A stretch of 64,000 nucleotides of DNA from CAXMST01 sp963700785 (GCA_963700785.1 CAVOYZ010000010.1:124001-188000); one strand, 5' to 3'; shown: positions 42,397 to 51,482, numbered from the stretch's first letter. Notes: a model not told the origin generated them from the letters alone. Numbers and translations: made by a program.

Positions 42397-44433
42397 ATGC
42401 CCGATCTCGCGGAAGGGGCGATCTTCGCTGGCCATCGAATCGAGGGCGTGGCCGGCCGGGGCGGGATGGGCACGGTCTATCGCGCGACCCACATCGCGCT
42501 CGATCACATGGTCGCCCTGAAGGTGATCGCCCCCGACCTCGCGGATGACGACTCCTTTCGCGAGCGGTTCAAGTCGGAATCGAGGATCGCGGTCTCCCTG
42601 CGGCACGCGAACGTGGTGCCGATCCATCACGCCGGCGAGGAGGACGGTCTGCTGTTCGTGACCATGGATCTGATCGACGGTCCCGACCTGCGCAAGCTGC
42701 TGGTCGCCCGCGGCCCGCTGGAGCCCGACTACGCGATCGCGATCCTCCGGCAGGTCGCCTCGGCTCTCGATGTGGCCCACTCGCGCGGGCTGGTGCACCG
42801 CGACATCAAGCCCGGCAACATCCTGATCGACGAGCGCGAGGGACCCGATCACGCCTACCTGACCGACTTCGGGCTGACCAAGCGTATGGACCAGGCCACG
42901 GACGTGAGCGCGCTGACCAGCACCGGCGCCTTCGTCGGCACCCTCGACTACGTCGCGCCCGAGCAGATCCGCGGCGACCGCCTCGACGCCCGCACCGACG
43001 TCTACGCGCTCGGCTGCGTGCTCTACGAGATGCTCAGCGAGGGGGCGCCGTTCGGCAGCCGCGAGGAGAAGGTGGCGAAGATCTACGCCCACCTCCAGGA
43101 CCCGCCGACGCCGCTCGGCGGGGAGCTGGCCCGCTTCGATCCGGTCCTCGCCCGGGCGATGGCAAAGGCGCCCGACGAGCGGTTCCCCTCGGCCGGCGAT
43201 CTCGCCCGCGCCGCGACCGCCGCCCTCGAGGGTGGCGAGGTGACCGAGTCCGAGCGCAGCGTCGGCGTCGGGCCGGCGGCACCGACGATGGCCTACGCGG
43301 CCGTCGAGATCCCTGACACCGCCGAGGCTTCGGTCGCCCGGGAGCCCGAGCCGGCTGCGGTCACCGAGGCGGCGACCGAGCTCGAGGCGACGGAGGCGGG
43401 TACGCCTCAACCGGCGGAGCCGCCGCCTGCGGGACCGTCCCGCCCGGCCGGACGCTCGGGGCGGCGCCTTGGCCTGCTGGCCGCAGCGCTCGCGCTCGTC
43501 GGCGCCGGCCTCGCCGCCGTGCTGGTGCTCGGAGGGGGCGACGATCCGGCTCCGAGCGGCGGCCCGGGGCCGGAGTCCGGTCCGGTTGGGACGGCGGGCC
43601 AACCGGTGGAGGTGAGCGGCTTTCCGGTCGGGGTTGCAGCGGGGGGCGGCGGAGTCAGGGCGGCGACCCGCGAGGGTGGAAGCCTGGTCGAGGTCGACGG
43701 CGAGACCGCCCAGCCCGTCGAGCTCGGGACCCCAGTCGAGGACACCGTCTTCTCCGGGGGGGTCTGGTGGGCTACGGCCTTTGGCGTCAACTCGGTGATC
43801 GGCGTCGAGGACGGTGCGGACGCGCCGGGCCCCCGGGTCCAGGTTGGAGCCGAGCCGAGGGGCATCGCCAAGCAGGGCGCAGCCGCCCTATGGGTGACCA
43901 ACTCGGCCGATAACACGGTCACCAGAGTCGCGCTCGACGGTGCGAGCGCCATCGCCGAGCCGGCCGTCGAGCTCGCCGATGCGGACAGGCCGCAGGGGAT
44001 CGCCGTCGACGGCGGCAACGTGTGGATCAGCTCCCGCGGCAACGACCGCCTGATCCGGGTCGGTCTCGGCGATCCGACCAGCGACCAGGAGTTCTTCGAT
44101 GTCGGCGACAACCCGAAGGGCGTCGCGGTCACCGACGGAGCGGTCTGGGTCGCGAATGCCGACGGCAAATCGGTGACGCGACTCGACCTCGACGCGGGCG
44201 AGACGGCGACCACGAAGGTGGGCGGCACGCCGCGGGACCTGGTCGAGGCGGCCGATCGCATCTGGGTCAGCAACGGCGACGGCTATGTCAGCGCCCTCGA
44301 CCCCGCCGACGGCTCGAAGCTCGGCAAGGTGGGGCTCGCCGGCTCCAAGCCCGAGGACATCGCCTTCGACGGGGAGCGACTCTGGGTGACCACGGGAGGC
44401 ACCGGGACCGTGATCCCGATCGATCCGAGCTGA
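42397..44433 (+). CDS. Serine/threonine protein kinase with extracellular beta-propeller (PknD-like)
   Basis: 678 residues. The cytoplasmic kinase has the glycine loop GVAGRGGMGTVY, Lys42 in VALKVIA, the catalytic loop HRDIKPGN (Asp137), DFG (Asp158) and the activation segment SALTSTGAFVGTLDYVAPEQ. A Pro/Ala/Glu-rich linker (about 285-355) leads to a TM helix (359-380). The outside part (about 400-678) is made of repeats such as AALWVTNSADNTVTRVAL, NVWISSRGNDRLIRVGL and AVWVANADGKSVTRLDL, which are NHL/YVTN-type propeller blades as in PknD sensors. All kinase residues are kept, so it is probably active. Confidence 0.92.
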   Translation: MPDLAEGAIFAGHRIEGVAGRGGMGTVYRATHIALDHMVALKVIAPDLADDDSFRERFKSESRIAVSLRHANVVPIHHAGEEDGLLFVTMDLIDGPDLRKLLVARGPLEPDYAIAILRQVASALDVAHSRGLVHRDIKPGNILIDEREGPDHAYLTDFGLTKRMDQATDVSALTSTGAFVGTLDYVAPEQIRGDRLDARTDVYALGCVLYEMLSEGAPFGSREEKVAKIYAHLQDPPTPLGGELARFDPVLARAMAKAPDERFPSAGDLARAATAALEGGEVTESERSVGVGPAAPTMAYAAVEIPDTAEASVAREPEPAAVTEAATELEATEAGTPQPAEPPPAGPSRPAGRSGRRLGLLAAALALVGAGLAAVLVLGGGDDPAPSGGPGPESGPVGTAGQPVEVSGFPVGVAAGGGGVRAATREGGSLVEVDGETAQPVELGTPVEDTVFSGGVWWATAFGVNSVIGVEDGADAPGPRVQVGAEPRGIAKQGAAALWVTNSADNTVTRVALDGASAIAEPAVELADADRPQGIAVDGGNVWISSRGNDRLIRVGLGDPTSDQEFFDVGDNPKGVAVTDGAVWVANADGKSVTRLDLDAGETATTKVGGTPRDLVEAADRIWVSNGDGYVSALDPADGSKLGKVGLAGSKPEDIAFDGERLWVTTGGTGTVIPIDPS

Positions 44434-44458
44434 CTCACGCCAGCCGGCCGCAGGCGCC

Positions 44459-44505
44459 ATCGAGGTTGAAGTTGACACCGGATATCGGTGTCAGTTTCAA
44501 CTTCG
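44459..44505. repeat. GATATC-centred palindromic repeat, family B, copy 2
   Basis: A 19-bp arm from 44461 pairs with 44487-44505 with only three mismatches. The innermost TGACACC/GGTGTCA is perfect and the centre is GATATC. It is a close copy of 31175-31222. It lies between the kinase stop and a strong terminator. Confidence 0.8.
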
Positions 44506-44537
44506 CGCCCGGATCGGAGGAAGACGCGGTCCCGCAC

Positions 44538-44569
44538 GACGAGACCCCCGCCGGGGCGGGGGTCTCGTC
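44538..44569. terminator. Bidirectional terminator between kinase and secreted-protein genes
   Basis: A 15-bp perfect stem (44538-44552 with 44555-44569) separates convergent genes. No clear T-run is present. Confidence 0.75.
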
Positions 44570-44601
44570 TGGAGGATTCCGGCGTTGTCGAGGGAGCGGG
44601 G

Positions 44602-45240
44602 TTACTTGACCTTGCCCTCGATCAGCATCCAGCAGCCGTCGGTGTCGTCGTAGACCCGGTAGCCGTCCTTCTTCTTCAGCGGCGGGTTGTGCTGCAGGGT
44701 GTTGTCGCCACCCGAGCTGCAGCGCAGGGTGCTCGTCTTCGCGGTCTTGATCGCGAGGCGCTCGCCCTGCTTGATCTTGACGTGGGTCGGGAACTTCTCG
44801 ACCCGGTAGTTGTCGTTGTCCCAGTTCGCCTGCTCCTGGCCCTCGTAGCTGAGCTTCGGACCGTTGCGCTTGATCTTGGTGTGACCGTCGAACGTGGTCT
44901 TGACGATCTGCAGCTTGAAGCTGCCTGACTCGCCTGCGATCAGCTTGACCTTCTTCAGGTAGCCGGTCTTCGGGGACTCCTCGCCGCCCGGGTTGCCGTA
45001 GGCCTCGCCCATCACCCAGGTGCACTTGCCCGGCGACTCGCACTTGTGCGCGGTGCCGGCGTTGGAGGGCTGGACGTTCTTGTTCAGATCGGAGCCGAAC
45101 GAGGCGGCCTGCGCTGCCCCGGCGCCGATCCCGATCCCGATCAGGGCCGCGATCAGCGTCAACAGGCCGGCGATTGCCGCCCGCCCGCCGCTGGCGGCGC
45201 GGCTGCTCTTGGCGATCATGTTGGTGTTGGAGCGAATCAT
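44602..45240 (-). CDS. Secreted protein of unknown function
   Basis: 212 residues. A long N-region (IRSNTNMIAKSSRAASGGRA) and the hydrophobic core AIAGLLTLIAALIGIGIGAG end in AAQAASFG, a typical signal cleavage. The mature part is beta-rich and Lys-rich (YLKKVKLIAGESGSFKLQIV, HVKIKQGERLAIKTAKTSTL), with four Cys (HKCESPGKCTW, TLRCSSGG, DGCWML) that may form two disulfides. AAAGGAAA stands about 9 nt before ATG 45240. I recognise no family; it could be an exported adhesion or lectin-like domain. Confidence 0.7.
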   Translation of the reverse strand: MIRSNTNMIAKSSRAASGGRAAIAGLLTLIAALIGIGIGAGAAQAASFGSDLNKNVQPSNAGTAHKCESPGKCTWVMGEAYGNPGGEESPKTGYLKKVKLIAGESGSFKLQIVKTTFDGHTKIKRNGPKLSYEGQEQANWDNDNYRVEKFPTHVKIKQGERLAIKTAKTSTLRCSSGGDNTLQHNPPLKKKDGYRVYDDTDGCWMLIEGKVK

Positions 45241-45437
45241 TTGGTGGTTTCCTTTCGTTTGGATCTGGCTGGGCCGGGGCGTTTGCGCCGGCAGGACAAA
45301 GATCGCCCGGATCGGGGCTCGCAACCAGGGGTCCGCGGGGGGTTCTCGCAACGCCTCGGGGGTGGTCTTGCTCACACCCCGGGGTGGGGGTCGGGTGGCG
45401 TCCGGGGTCGTCGCTCGGATAGGCTGCGCGACCGCCC

Positions 45438-46640
45438 ATGCGGATCGGCGTCCCCAAAGAGCCCGTCGACGGTGAGAAGCGCGTCGCGCTGATCCCGGAC
45501 ACGGTCGCGAGCCTGATCGGCAAGCGACTCGCGGTCGTGGTCGAGGCCGGAGCGGGCGAGCAGGCGGGTCATCCGGATCCCGAGTACGCCGAGGCCGGCG
45601 CCGAGATCGGCACCGCCGACGACGTCTACGGAGCGGACCTGGTCCTGCGGGTCGCGACGCCTTCGGTCGCCGAGATCGGCGGCATCGCCACCGGCAAGGT
45701 GCTGGTCGGCTTTCTCGCCCCCCTGACCTCGGGCGAGACGACCCGGGCGCTCGCAGAGGGCGGCGTGACCGGCTTCGCGATCGAGTCGATCCCTCGGATC
45801 ACCCGGGCCCAGGCGATGGACGGCCTCTCCTCGCAGGCGAACGTTGCCGGCTACGCCGCGGCGTTGCTCGCCGCCCGTGAGTGCGGCCGGTTCTTCCCGA
45901 TGATGACCACCGCCGCCGGGACGGTCTCGCCGGCCCGCGTGATGGTGCTCGGGGCCGGCGTCGCCGGTCTGCAGGCGATCGCGACCGCAAAGCGCCTCGG
46001 CGCCGTCGTCAGCGGCTTCGACATCCGTCGCGCCGCATGGGAGCAGATCGCCTCGCTCGGCGGCCGCCCGCTGGAGCTCGACTTCATCCCCGACGCCGAG
46101 GACGAGGGCGGCTACGCGAGGCCGCTGACCGAGGAGGAGAACGAGCAGGTCCGCGAGGCGCTGGCCGAGAACGCCGCCAAGCAGGACGTGATCATCACCA
46201 CCGCCCAGATCCCGGGGCGCAGGGCCCCGATCCTGATCACCGAGCAGGCGGTTCGCAACATGGCGCCGGGGTCGGTGATCGTCGATCTCGCCGGTGACTC
46301 GGGGGGCAACTGCGAGTTGACCCAGGCCGGGGAGACCGTCGAGGTCGACGGGGTGCGGATCCTCGCGCCGCGCAACCTGACCTCGGACATGGCCGCCCAC
46401 GCCTCGCAGCTGTACGCGAAGAACCTGGAGAACTTCATCGACCTGATCACCGACGAGGGCGAGCTCGCGATCGACTTCAGCGATGAGGTGGTCGCCGGCG
46501 CCTGCGTCACCCACGAGGGAGCGGTGCGCAACGAGCGGGCCGGCGAGGTGGCCGGCCTCGAGGCCGAACCCGTTCCCACCCCCGATCCCGAGCCCGCCCC
46601 GGCGGCGGACCGGACCGACGCCGAGGAGGCCGATTCCTGA
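45438..46640 (+). CDS. pntAA: NAD(P) transhydrogenase subunit alpha, NAD-binding part
   Basis: 400 residues. MRIGVPKEPVDGEKRVALIP is the family N-terminus; SSQANVAGYAAALLAA, VMVLGAGVAGLQAIATAKRL (NAD-binding GxGxxG) and GSVIVDLAGDSGGNCELTQA follow. It is domain I of the proton-translocating Re/Si-specific transhydrogenase that moves hydride between NADH and NADP. The three-gene form, with alpha split in two, is seen here: the stop at 46640 overlaps the start of the next gene. Confidence 0.93.
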   Translation: MRIGVPKEPVDGEKRVALIPDTVASLIGKRLAVVVEAGAGEQAGHPDPEYAEAGAEIGTADDVYGADLVLRVATPSVAEIGGIATGKVLVGFLAPLTSGETTRALAEGGVTGFAIESIPRITRAQAMDGLSSQANVAGYAAALLAARECGRFFPMMTTAAGTVSPARVMVLGAGVAGLQAIATAKRLGAVVSGFDIRRAAWEQIASLGGRPLELDFIPDAEDEGGYARPLTEEENEQVREALAENAAKQDVIITTAQIPGRRAPILITEQAVRNMAPGSVIVDLAGDSGGNCELTQAGETVEVDGVRILAPRNLTSDMAAHASQLYAKNLENFIDLITDEGELAIDFSDEVVAGACVTHEGAVRNERAGEVAGLEAEPVPTPDPEPAPAADRTDAEEADS

Positions 46641-46948
46641 TGGACCTCGTCGATCAGCTGACGATCTTCGTGCTCGCCGCGTTCGTCGGCTTCGAGGTGA
46701 TCTCGAAGGTGCCGGCGACCCTGCACACGCCGCTGATGTCGCAGACGAACGCGATCCACGGCATCGTCGTGCTCGGCGGCCTGTTGGTGATCGGCGCCTC
46801 GGACAGCCTGCTCACCGACGTGATCGGGTGGATCGCGATCTTCTTCGGGACCGTCAACGTCGTCGGCGGCTTCCTCGTCACCGACCGGATGCTCGGCATG
46901 TTCGTCCGCAAGCCGAAGCCCGCGCCTGAGGCGGAGGAGGACGGCTGA
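46640..46948 (+). CDS. pntAB: NAD(P) transhydrogenase alpha-2 subunit (membrane part)
   Basis: 102 residues with three TM segments (LTIFVLAAFVGFEVISKVP, NAIHGIVVLGGLLVIGASD, WIAIFFGTVNVVGGFLVT). The FEVISKVPATLHTPLMSQTN and DRMLGMF motifs are typical of PntAB. It forms part of the proton channel with PntB. Its stop overlaps the pntB start by one base. Confidence 0.93.
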   Translation: MDLVDQLTIFVLAAFVGFEVISKVPATLHTPLMSQTNAIHGIVVLGGLLVIGASDSLLTDVIGWIAIFFGTVNVVGGFLVTDRMLGMFVRKPKPAPEAEEDG

Positions 46949-48360
46949 TGACCGTCGGCGCGCTCTCGCTCGACTCCGACTTCCTCGCGCTCTGCTACAT
47001 CGTCGCCTTCTCCCTGTTCATCTTCGGCGTCCGCCAGGGCACCCACCCGACCACGGCGCGGCGCGGCAACATGCTCGCTGCGCTCGGCATGGCGATTGCG
47101 GTCGGGGCGACGCTCGCGACCGACGTGATCGGCAACTGGGGGATCATCCTCACCGCGATCGCCGCCGGCGCCGCCGTCGGCTGGATCGCGTCCGCCCGGG
47201 TCGCGATGACCGACATGCCGCAGATGGTCGCGCTCTACAACGGCCTCGGCGGCGGCGCCGTCGCGCTGATCGCCTGGTCGGAGTTCCGCGACATCCAGGG
47301 CCACGGCGAGCTCTTCGACCTCAACGTCTTCATCCCGATCCTGTTCTCGATGGTGGTCGGCTCGATCTCGTTCTGGGGCTCGAACATCGCCTTCGGCAAG
47401 CTCCAGGGGGTCCTCCCCCAGCGCTCGGTCAGCCTCCCGGGCCAGCAGTTCATCAACGGCCTGCTGCTGGTCGGCCTGATCGTCGCCTGTGTGGCGATGG
47501 CGATCGACAACGAGTCGCCGTCGGAGGAGCTGTTCGTCGCCTGCCTGATCGCGGCGGCGCTGCTCGGCAACTTCTTCGTGCTGCCGATCGGCGGGGCCGA
47601 CATGCCGGTCGTGATCTCGCTGCTGAACGCGTTCACGGGGCTCGCCGCCGCCGCCGCCGGCTTCTCGCTCGACAACACGGCGCTGATCGTCGGCGGCACC
47701 CTGGTCGGCTCCTCCGGCACGATCCTGACGCTGGAGATGGCGACCGCGATGAATCGCTCGGTCGCCAACATCCTCTTCGCCGGCTTCGGCGGCGCGCCGG
47801 CGGCGGGGGCCGCCGCCACCGAGGAGCGCCCGCATCGCTCGATCGGCGCCCAGGACGCGGCGATCGCTCTGGCCTACGCCGACAGCGTCGTGATCGTGCC
47901 CGGCTACGGGCTGGCCGTGGCCCAGGCGCAGCACGCGGTGGCCGAGATGGCGGACGAGCTGGAGCGCCGAGGGGTGCAGGTCCGCTACGCGATCCACCCG
48001 GTCGCCGGCCGGATGCCGGGCCACATGAACGTCCTGCTGGCCGAGGCCGACGTCGACTACGAGAAGCTGGTCGAGATGGACGACATCAACCCCGACATGC
48101 CGCGCACCGACGTCGCCGTGGTGATCGGCGCCAACGACGTCACCAACCCGGCCGCCAAGGAGGACCCCGACAGCCCGATCGCGGGGATGCCGATCATCGA
48201 GACCCACGAGGCGCAGCAGGTGATCGTGATCAAGCGCTCGATGAGCCCGGGCTTCGCCGGGATCGACAACGACCTCTTCTACATGGACAAGACGGCGATG
48301 CTGTTCATGGACGCGAAGGGCGCCGCCCAGGAGATCACCAGCGAGCTCGGCGAGCTCTGA
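46948..48360 (+). CDS. pntB: NAD(P) transhydrogenase subunit beta
   Basis: 470 residues. About nine TM segments (for example LALCYIVAFSLFIFGVRQG, MVALYNGLGGGAVALIAW) are followed by the NADP-binding domain III: VVIVPGYGLAVAQAQHAVAE, IHPVAGRMPGHMNVLLAEAD, VVIGANDVTNPAAKEDP and KRSMSPGFAGIDNDLFY. The enzyme uses the proton gradient to reduce NADP with NADH, supplying NADPH. Confidence 0.95.
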   Translation: MTVGALSLDSDFLALCYIVAFSLFIFGVRQGTHPTTARRGNMLAALGMAIAVGATLATDVIGNWGIILTAIAAGAAVGWIASARVAMTDMPQMVALYNGLGGGAVALIAWSEFRDIQGHGELFDLNVFIPILFSMVVGSISFWGSNIAFGKLQGVLPQRSVSLPGQQFINGLLLVGLIVACVAMAIDNESPSEELFVACLIAAALLGNFFVLPIGGADMPVVISLLNAFTGLAAAAAGFSLDNTALIVGGTLVGSSGTILTLEMATAMNRSVANILFAGFGGAPAAGAAATEERPHRSIGAQDAAIALAYADSVVIVPGYGLAVAQAQHAVAEMADELERRGVQVRYAIHPVAGRMPGHMNVLLAEADVDYEKLVEMDDINPDMPRTDVAVVIGANDVTNPAAKEDPDSPIAGMPIIETHEAQQVIVIKRSMSPGFAGIDNDLFYMDKTAMLFMDAKGAAQEITSELGEL

Positions 48361-48365
48361 GGGCT

Positions 48366-48390
48366 CGAACCCGCTCGCCCAGCGGGTTCG
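48366..48390 (+). terminator. Hairpin terminator after pntB
   Basis: Stem CGAACCCGCT/AGCGGGTTCG (10 bp, perfect) with a five-base loop begins 5 nt after the pntB stop. Confidence 0.7.
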
Positions 48391-48402
48391 TCCGTCCGGT
48401 TG

Positions 48403-48861
48403 CTACCAGGTCCCGTCGGCCTCGCAGCCGCCGGTACCCGCGGGGACGCAGGTGTGCTCGCTGCCGGTCGCGGTGAGCTCGAGGTAGAAGGTGCTGCTGC
48501 TGCCCGAGACCACCTGCAGGCGGTAGGTCTTCGCGTTCGCCGCGACCACGGTCAGCGGGGCGCCGGTGAGGGTCTCCTCGATCTGGGTCAGCGCGGCAGC
48601 GGTGACGTCCGTGTACCTGCCGCCGTTGTCGATCGCGTAGGTCTCGGTTGCGAGCCGGGCGGTGGTCAGAGTCTGCTTCGCCTCGGCGTCGCGGGCCTTG
48701 TCACGCTGGCCGAAGAAGGAGGGCAGGGCGATCGCCGCGAGCAGCCCCAGCACCAGCATCACGATCAGCAACTCGACCAGGGTGAAACCCGGCTCGTCCT
48801 TCAGCCCTCTGATCGTGCCGCACCCCGATCGGGTGCTCCTCTTGCCCAGGCGGTTGCTCAT
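48403..48861 (-). CDS. Type IV prepilin
   Basis: 152 residues. The prepilin site is EPGFTLVELLIVMLVLGLLA with Glu at +5, followed by AIALPSFFGQRDKARDAEAK, the usual alpha-helical stalk. The leader before the cleaved Gly is about 25 residues, long for type IVa. C-terminal Cys (SEHTCVPAGTGGCEADGTW) should form the pilin disulfide loop. It is probably assembled by the machine whose retraction ATPase (pilT) lies at 62.0 kb. It is a single gene close to the pntB terminator. Confidence 0.88.
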   Translation of the reverse strand: MSNRLGKRSTRSGCGTIRGLKDEPGFTLVELLIVMLVLGLLAAIALPSFFGQRDKARDAEAKQTLTTARLATETYAIDNGGRYTDVTAAALTQIEETLTGAPLTVVAANAKTYRLQVVSGSSSTFYLELTATGSEHTCVPAGTGGCEADGTW

Positions 48862-48915
48862 TACGCATCCTGATCGTCAAGAATCGCCTCGGGCATTAGC
48901 CCGGGCGGCGATCGG

Positions 48916-49170
48916 TCAGCGGTCGCGATCGGAGCGCCGCACGCGTGGCGTCAGCCAGCCGATCAGGGCACCGAGCGCGATCGCGATCACCAGCGCGAAG
49001 AACAGCGGCAGCTCGGTCGTGGCGAAGAGGAAGGTGACGTTGGTCTGCTCGGTGTTCTGGAGTACGAAGATCAGCGCCAGCAGCGCCGCCGCCGAGGCGA
49101 CGTAGAACCGCCACCCGCGCTGCTTTCGACCGCCGGCCGGCAGTGTCAGGTCGCGTTCGTCGGCGCTCAT
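48916..49170 (-). CDS. LapA-like small membrane protein (DUF1049)
   Basis: 84 residues. Two TM segments (YVASAAALLALIFVLQN and LPLFFALVIAIALGALIGWL) with the family pattern FVLQNTEQTNVTFLFA. LapA-type proteins are membrane factors linked to envelope (lipopolysaccharide) assembly in Gram-negatives; the actinobacterial role is not known. It is divergent from the TadE-like gene. Confidence 0.75.
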   Translation of the reverse strand: MSADERDLTLPAGGRKQRGWRFYVASAAALLALIFVLQNTEQTNVTFLFATTELPLFFALVIAIALGALIGWLTPRVRRSDRDR

Positions 49171-49279
49171 CTCCGCCGCGAGGCTACCACCGCGTCGCCT
49201 GGATGCAGGCGACTCCTTCCGCCGGCGATCCGGGCGCGGATCGCCACAGGACGTTTCCCATCCGTAGCCGGCGGCCGCC

Positions 49280-49285
49280 TAGGCT
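49280..49285 (+). promoter_or_regulatory. -10 box TAGGCT of the TadE-like gene
   Basis: TAGGCT ends 6 nt before ATG 49292. There is no ribosome site. Confidence 0.45.
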
Positions 49286-49291
49286 CGGGCG

Positions 49292-50191
49292 ATGAGCGCA
49301 AGGCCGGGCTCGTGTCGCGGACAGGCGAGCGTCGAGCTGATCGGGGCGACGCTACTCGTCGCCGTCCTCTTCGGGTCGTTGCTGGCGGCCGCCGGCCCGG
49401 CCGGCCTTGCCGCGAAGTTCGCGGCGACGATCAGCGGGCGTCTGATCTGCGCGGTCAAGGCGGCGGAGGGTTGTCGGCCGCCGGCCGCTGCGCTGCAGGC
49501 CGCCTACGGCACCGATCTCGCCGCGGTCGTGCAGCGGCATGCGCCCGAGATCCGCTTCGAGGAGGGCGAGTTCGTCTCGCTGCCCGTCGACCCGAGGACC
49601 TGTCGCGAGCGGCGCTGCGCCGACAGCAGCGAGCCGGGCAGGCTCGGTCGATCGTTCGACGATCATCCCGCGACGGCCTTCGTCCACCTGATCGACTGCC
49701 GCCGGACCGCCCAGCCGGCGACCGCGGACTGCAGCGGGTCGCGGCAGGGGAACGTCTACATCCAGTACTGGCTCTACTACCCGGAGTCCGCCACCAGACC
49801 GCTCGGCGGGCGCGGCTTCCATGCCGACGACTGGGAGAGCTTCCAAGCCCGGATCGGGCCGGAGCGGCGCGTCTCGGTGCGGGCCAGCTCACACCACGGC
49901 TACAACCACGGCGCCGATCCGATCTCCGACCTGGGGCGGGTCGGGCTCGGGCCGATCGCGATCGACGGCCGACAGCCGGCCTGGGGCCCGTCGAGCGGCT
50001 ATCTCTGGGTATCGGCCGGCTCGCACGCCGGGCGGGTCGTGGGCGGCAGCTACACACGCTCGATTCCGCGCCGGCAGCTGCGGTTGGTCCCGATCGAGTC
50101 CGAGCTGCGCTCGCTGAGCGATCTCGAGTTCGCCGTCGCGCCGCCGTGGCAGAAGGCGGTCTGGCGCGATCCCGAGCAGCTCGGCAGCTGA
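49292..50191 (+). CDS. TadE/F-type pseudopilin N-terminus fused to a Vps62-like domain
   Basis: 299 residues. The N-terminus GQASVELIGATLLVAVLFGS with Glu near +5 matches TadE-like pseudopilins, and one TM helix follows. The outside part from about 60 has Cys pairs (TCRERRC, LIDCRR, ADCSGSR) and then NVYIQYWLYYPES, HADDWESFQARIG and VRASSHHGYNHG. The latter resemble Vps62-type or beta-sandwich domains of unknown function. The end is EFAVAPPWQKAVW. An exported surface protein carried by a Tad-like machine is an inference. The start is supported by the -10 box 6 nt upstream. Confidence 0.55.
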   Translation: MSARPGSCRGQASVELIGATLLVAVLFGSLLAAAGPAGLAAKFAATISGRLICAVKAAEGCRPPAAALQAAYGTDLAAVVQRHAPEIRFEEGEFVSLPVDPRTCRERRCADSSEPGRLGRSFDDHPATAFVHLIDCRRTAQPATADCSGSRQGNVYIQYWLYYPESATRPLGGRGFHADDWESFQARIGPERRVSVRASSHHGYNHGADPISDLGRVGLGPIAIDGRQPAWGPSSGYLWVSAGSHAGRVVGGSYTRSIPRRQLRLVPIESELRSLSDLEFAVAPPWQKAVWRDPEQLGS

Positions 50192-50245
50192 GCGCCTGTC
50201 GCCCGCCCGGGCCCCGCTGGCCGCCGGCCGGCTGCCGGGGCTCGA

Positions 50246-50251
50246 TAGGGT
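50246..50251 (+). promoter_or_regulatory. -10 box TAGGGT of egtB
   Basis: TAGGGT ends 6 nt before the in-frame ATC at 50258, where a leaderless start is expected by analogy with other genes in this window. Confidence 0.35.
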
Positions 50252-50257
50252 CTGCGC

Positions 50258-51482
50258 ATCGCGGAACTCGCCCAGGCAACCGGCAAGGAGCGGATCGCGG
50301 AGCGGATGGCGGCCGCTCGTGAGCGGACGCTCGCCCTGATCGAGCCGCTCAGCGAGGAGCAGCTCAACACGGTCTACTCCGAGCTGCTCAGCCCGCTCGC
50401 CTGGGACCTCGGCCACATCGCCAACTTCGAGGAGCTCTGGCTGGTGCAGACCGTGGGCGCGCCTCGAGCCGCTCGACGGCGCCCTCGGCCGTTACTACGA
50501 CGCGATCGAGAACCCGCGCTCGGTCCGCAACCGGCTGCCGCTACTCCGCGGCGATCAGCTCCGGAGCTACCTCGGCGACGTTCGCGAGCGGACGCTGGCC
50601 GTCCTCGATCGGGCCGACCTGGAGCAGGGCGACGATCCGCTGCTCGACGACGGCTTCGCCTACGAGATGCTGATCGCCCACGAGCGCCAGCATCAGGAGA
50701 CGATGCTGCAGCTGCTGCAGATGATCGACGGCTACGAATGCCCCGATCACGACCCGGCGATCGCGCGGCTCGCGGCGCAACCGGGCCCGGAGATGGTCGA
50801 CGTGCCCGGGGGCAGCTACTCGATCGGCGCGGCCGGCAACGGCTTCGCCTATGACAACGAGCGCCCCCGGCACACGGTCGAGATCGAGCCCTTCCGGATC
50901 GACCGCACGCCGGTGACCAACGAGGCCTTCGCCCGGTTCATAGATGAGACCGGCGCCGAGCCGCCGCTGTACTGGGAGCCGGACGGCGAGGGCGGCTGGC
51001 TGCACACCGTCTTCGGGCGGCGCGAGCCGGTCGAGGGGCGGCTGCCCGTGGTCCACGTCAGCTGCGGGCAGGCGCAGGAGTTCGCCCGCTGGTCGGGTCG
51101 GCGACTGCCGACCGAGTACGAGTGGGAGGCCGCGGCGGCCGGTGCCGATCCAGCCCATGCGAACCTCGACCAGCTCGGCTACGGCTGCGTGCCGGCCGGT
51201 GCCTATCCCGAGGGTGCCTCGGCCTGCGGTGCCCTGCAGATGCTCGGCGACGTCTGGGAGTGGACCGCCTCCGATTTCGCCGCCTACCCCGGGTTCGAGG
51301 CCTTCCCCTACCGGGAATACTCCGAGGTCTTCTTCGGCTCCGAGTACCGGGTGCTGCGCGGTGGCTCCTGGGCCGCCTGCCGCGAGGTCGTGCGGACCTC
51401 GTTCCGCAACTGGGATCTGCCGGTCCGCCGGCAGATCTTCGCCGGGTTCCGCTGCGCGGCCGACCTTGGAGCGGGATCATGA
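50258..51482 (+). CDS. egtB: Ergothioneine synthase EgtB (hercynine oxygenase), one frameshift
   Basis: About 405 residues in two frames. N-terminal DinB-like domain: RERTLALIEPLSEEQLNTVY and LSPLAWDLGHIANFEELWLV with one metal-region His. The frame changes near 50460, after which comes GALGRYYDAIENPRSVRNRL. The iron site HERQHQE (HxxxHxE) follows in frame. The FGE-sulfatase domain has GGSYSIGAAGNGFAYDNERP, GRRLPTEYEWEAAAAG and VLRGGSWAA. It couples cysteine (or gamma-Glu-Cys) to hercynine with oxygen. The start is uncertain: ATG 50306 is the first normal codon, but homology suggests an earlier start near 50258, where only ATC stands. It overlaps egtD by 4 nt. Confidence 0.85.
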
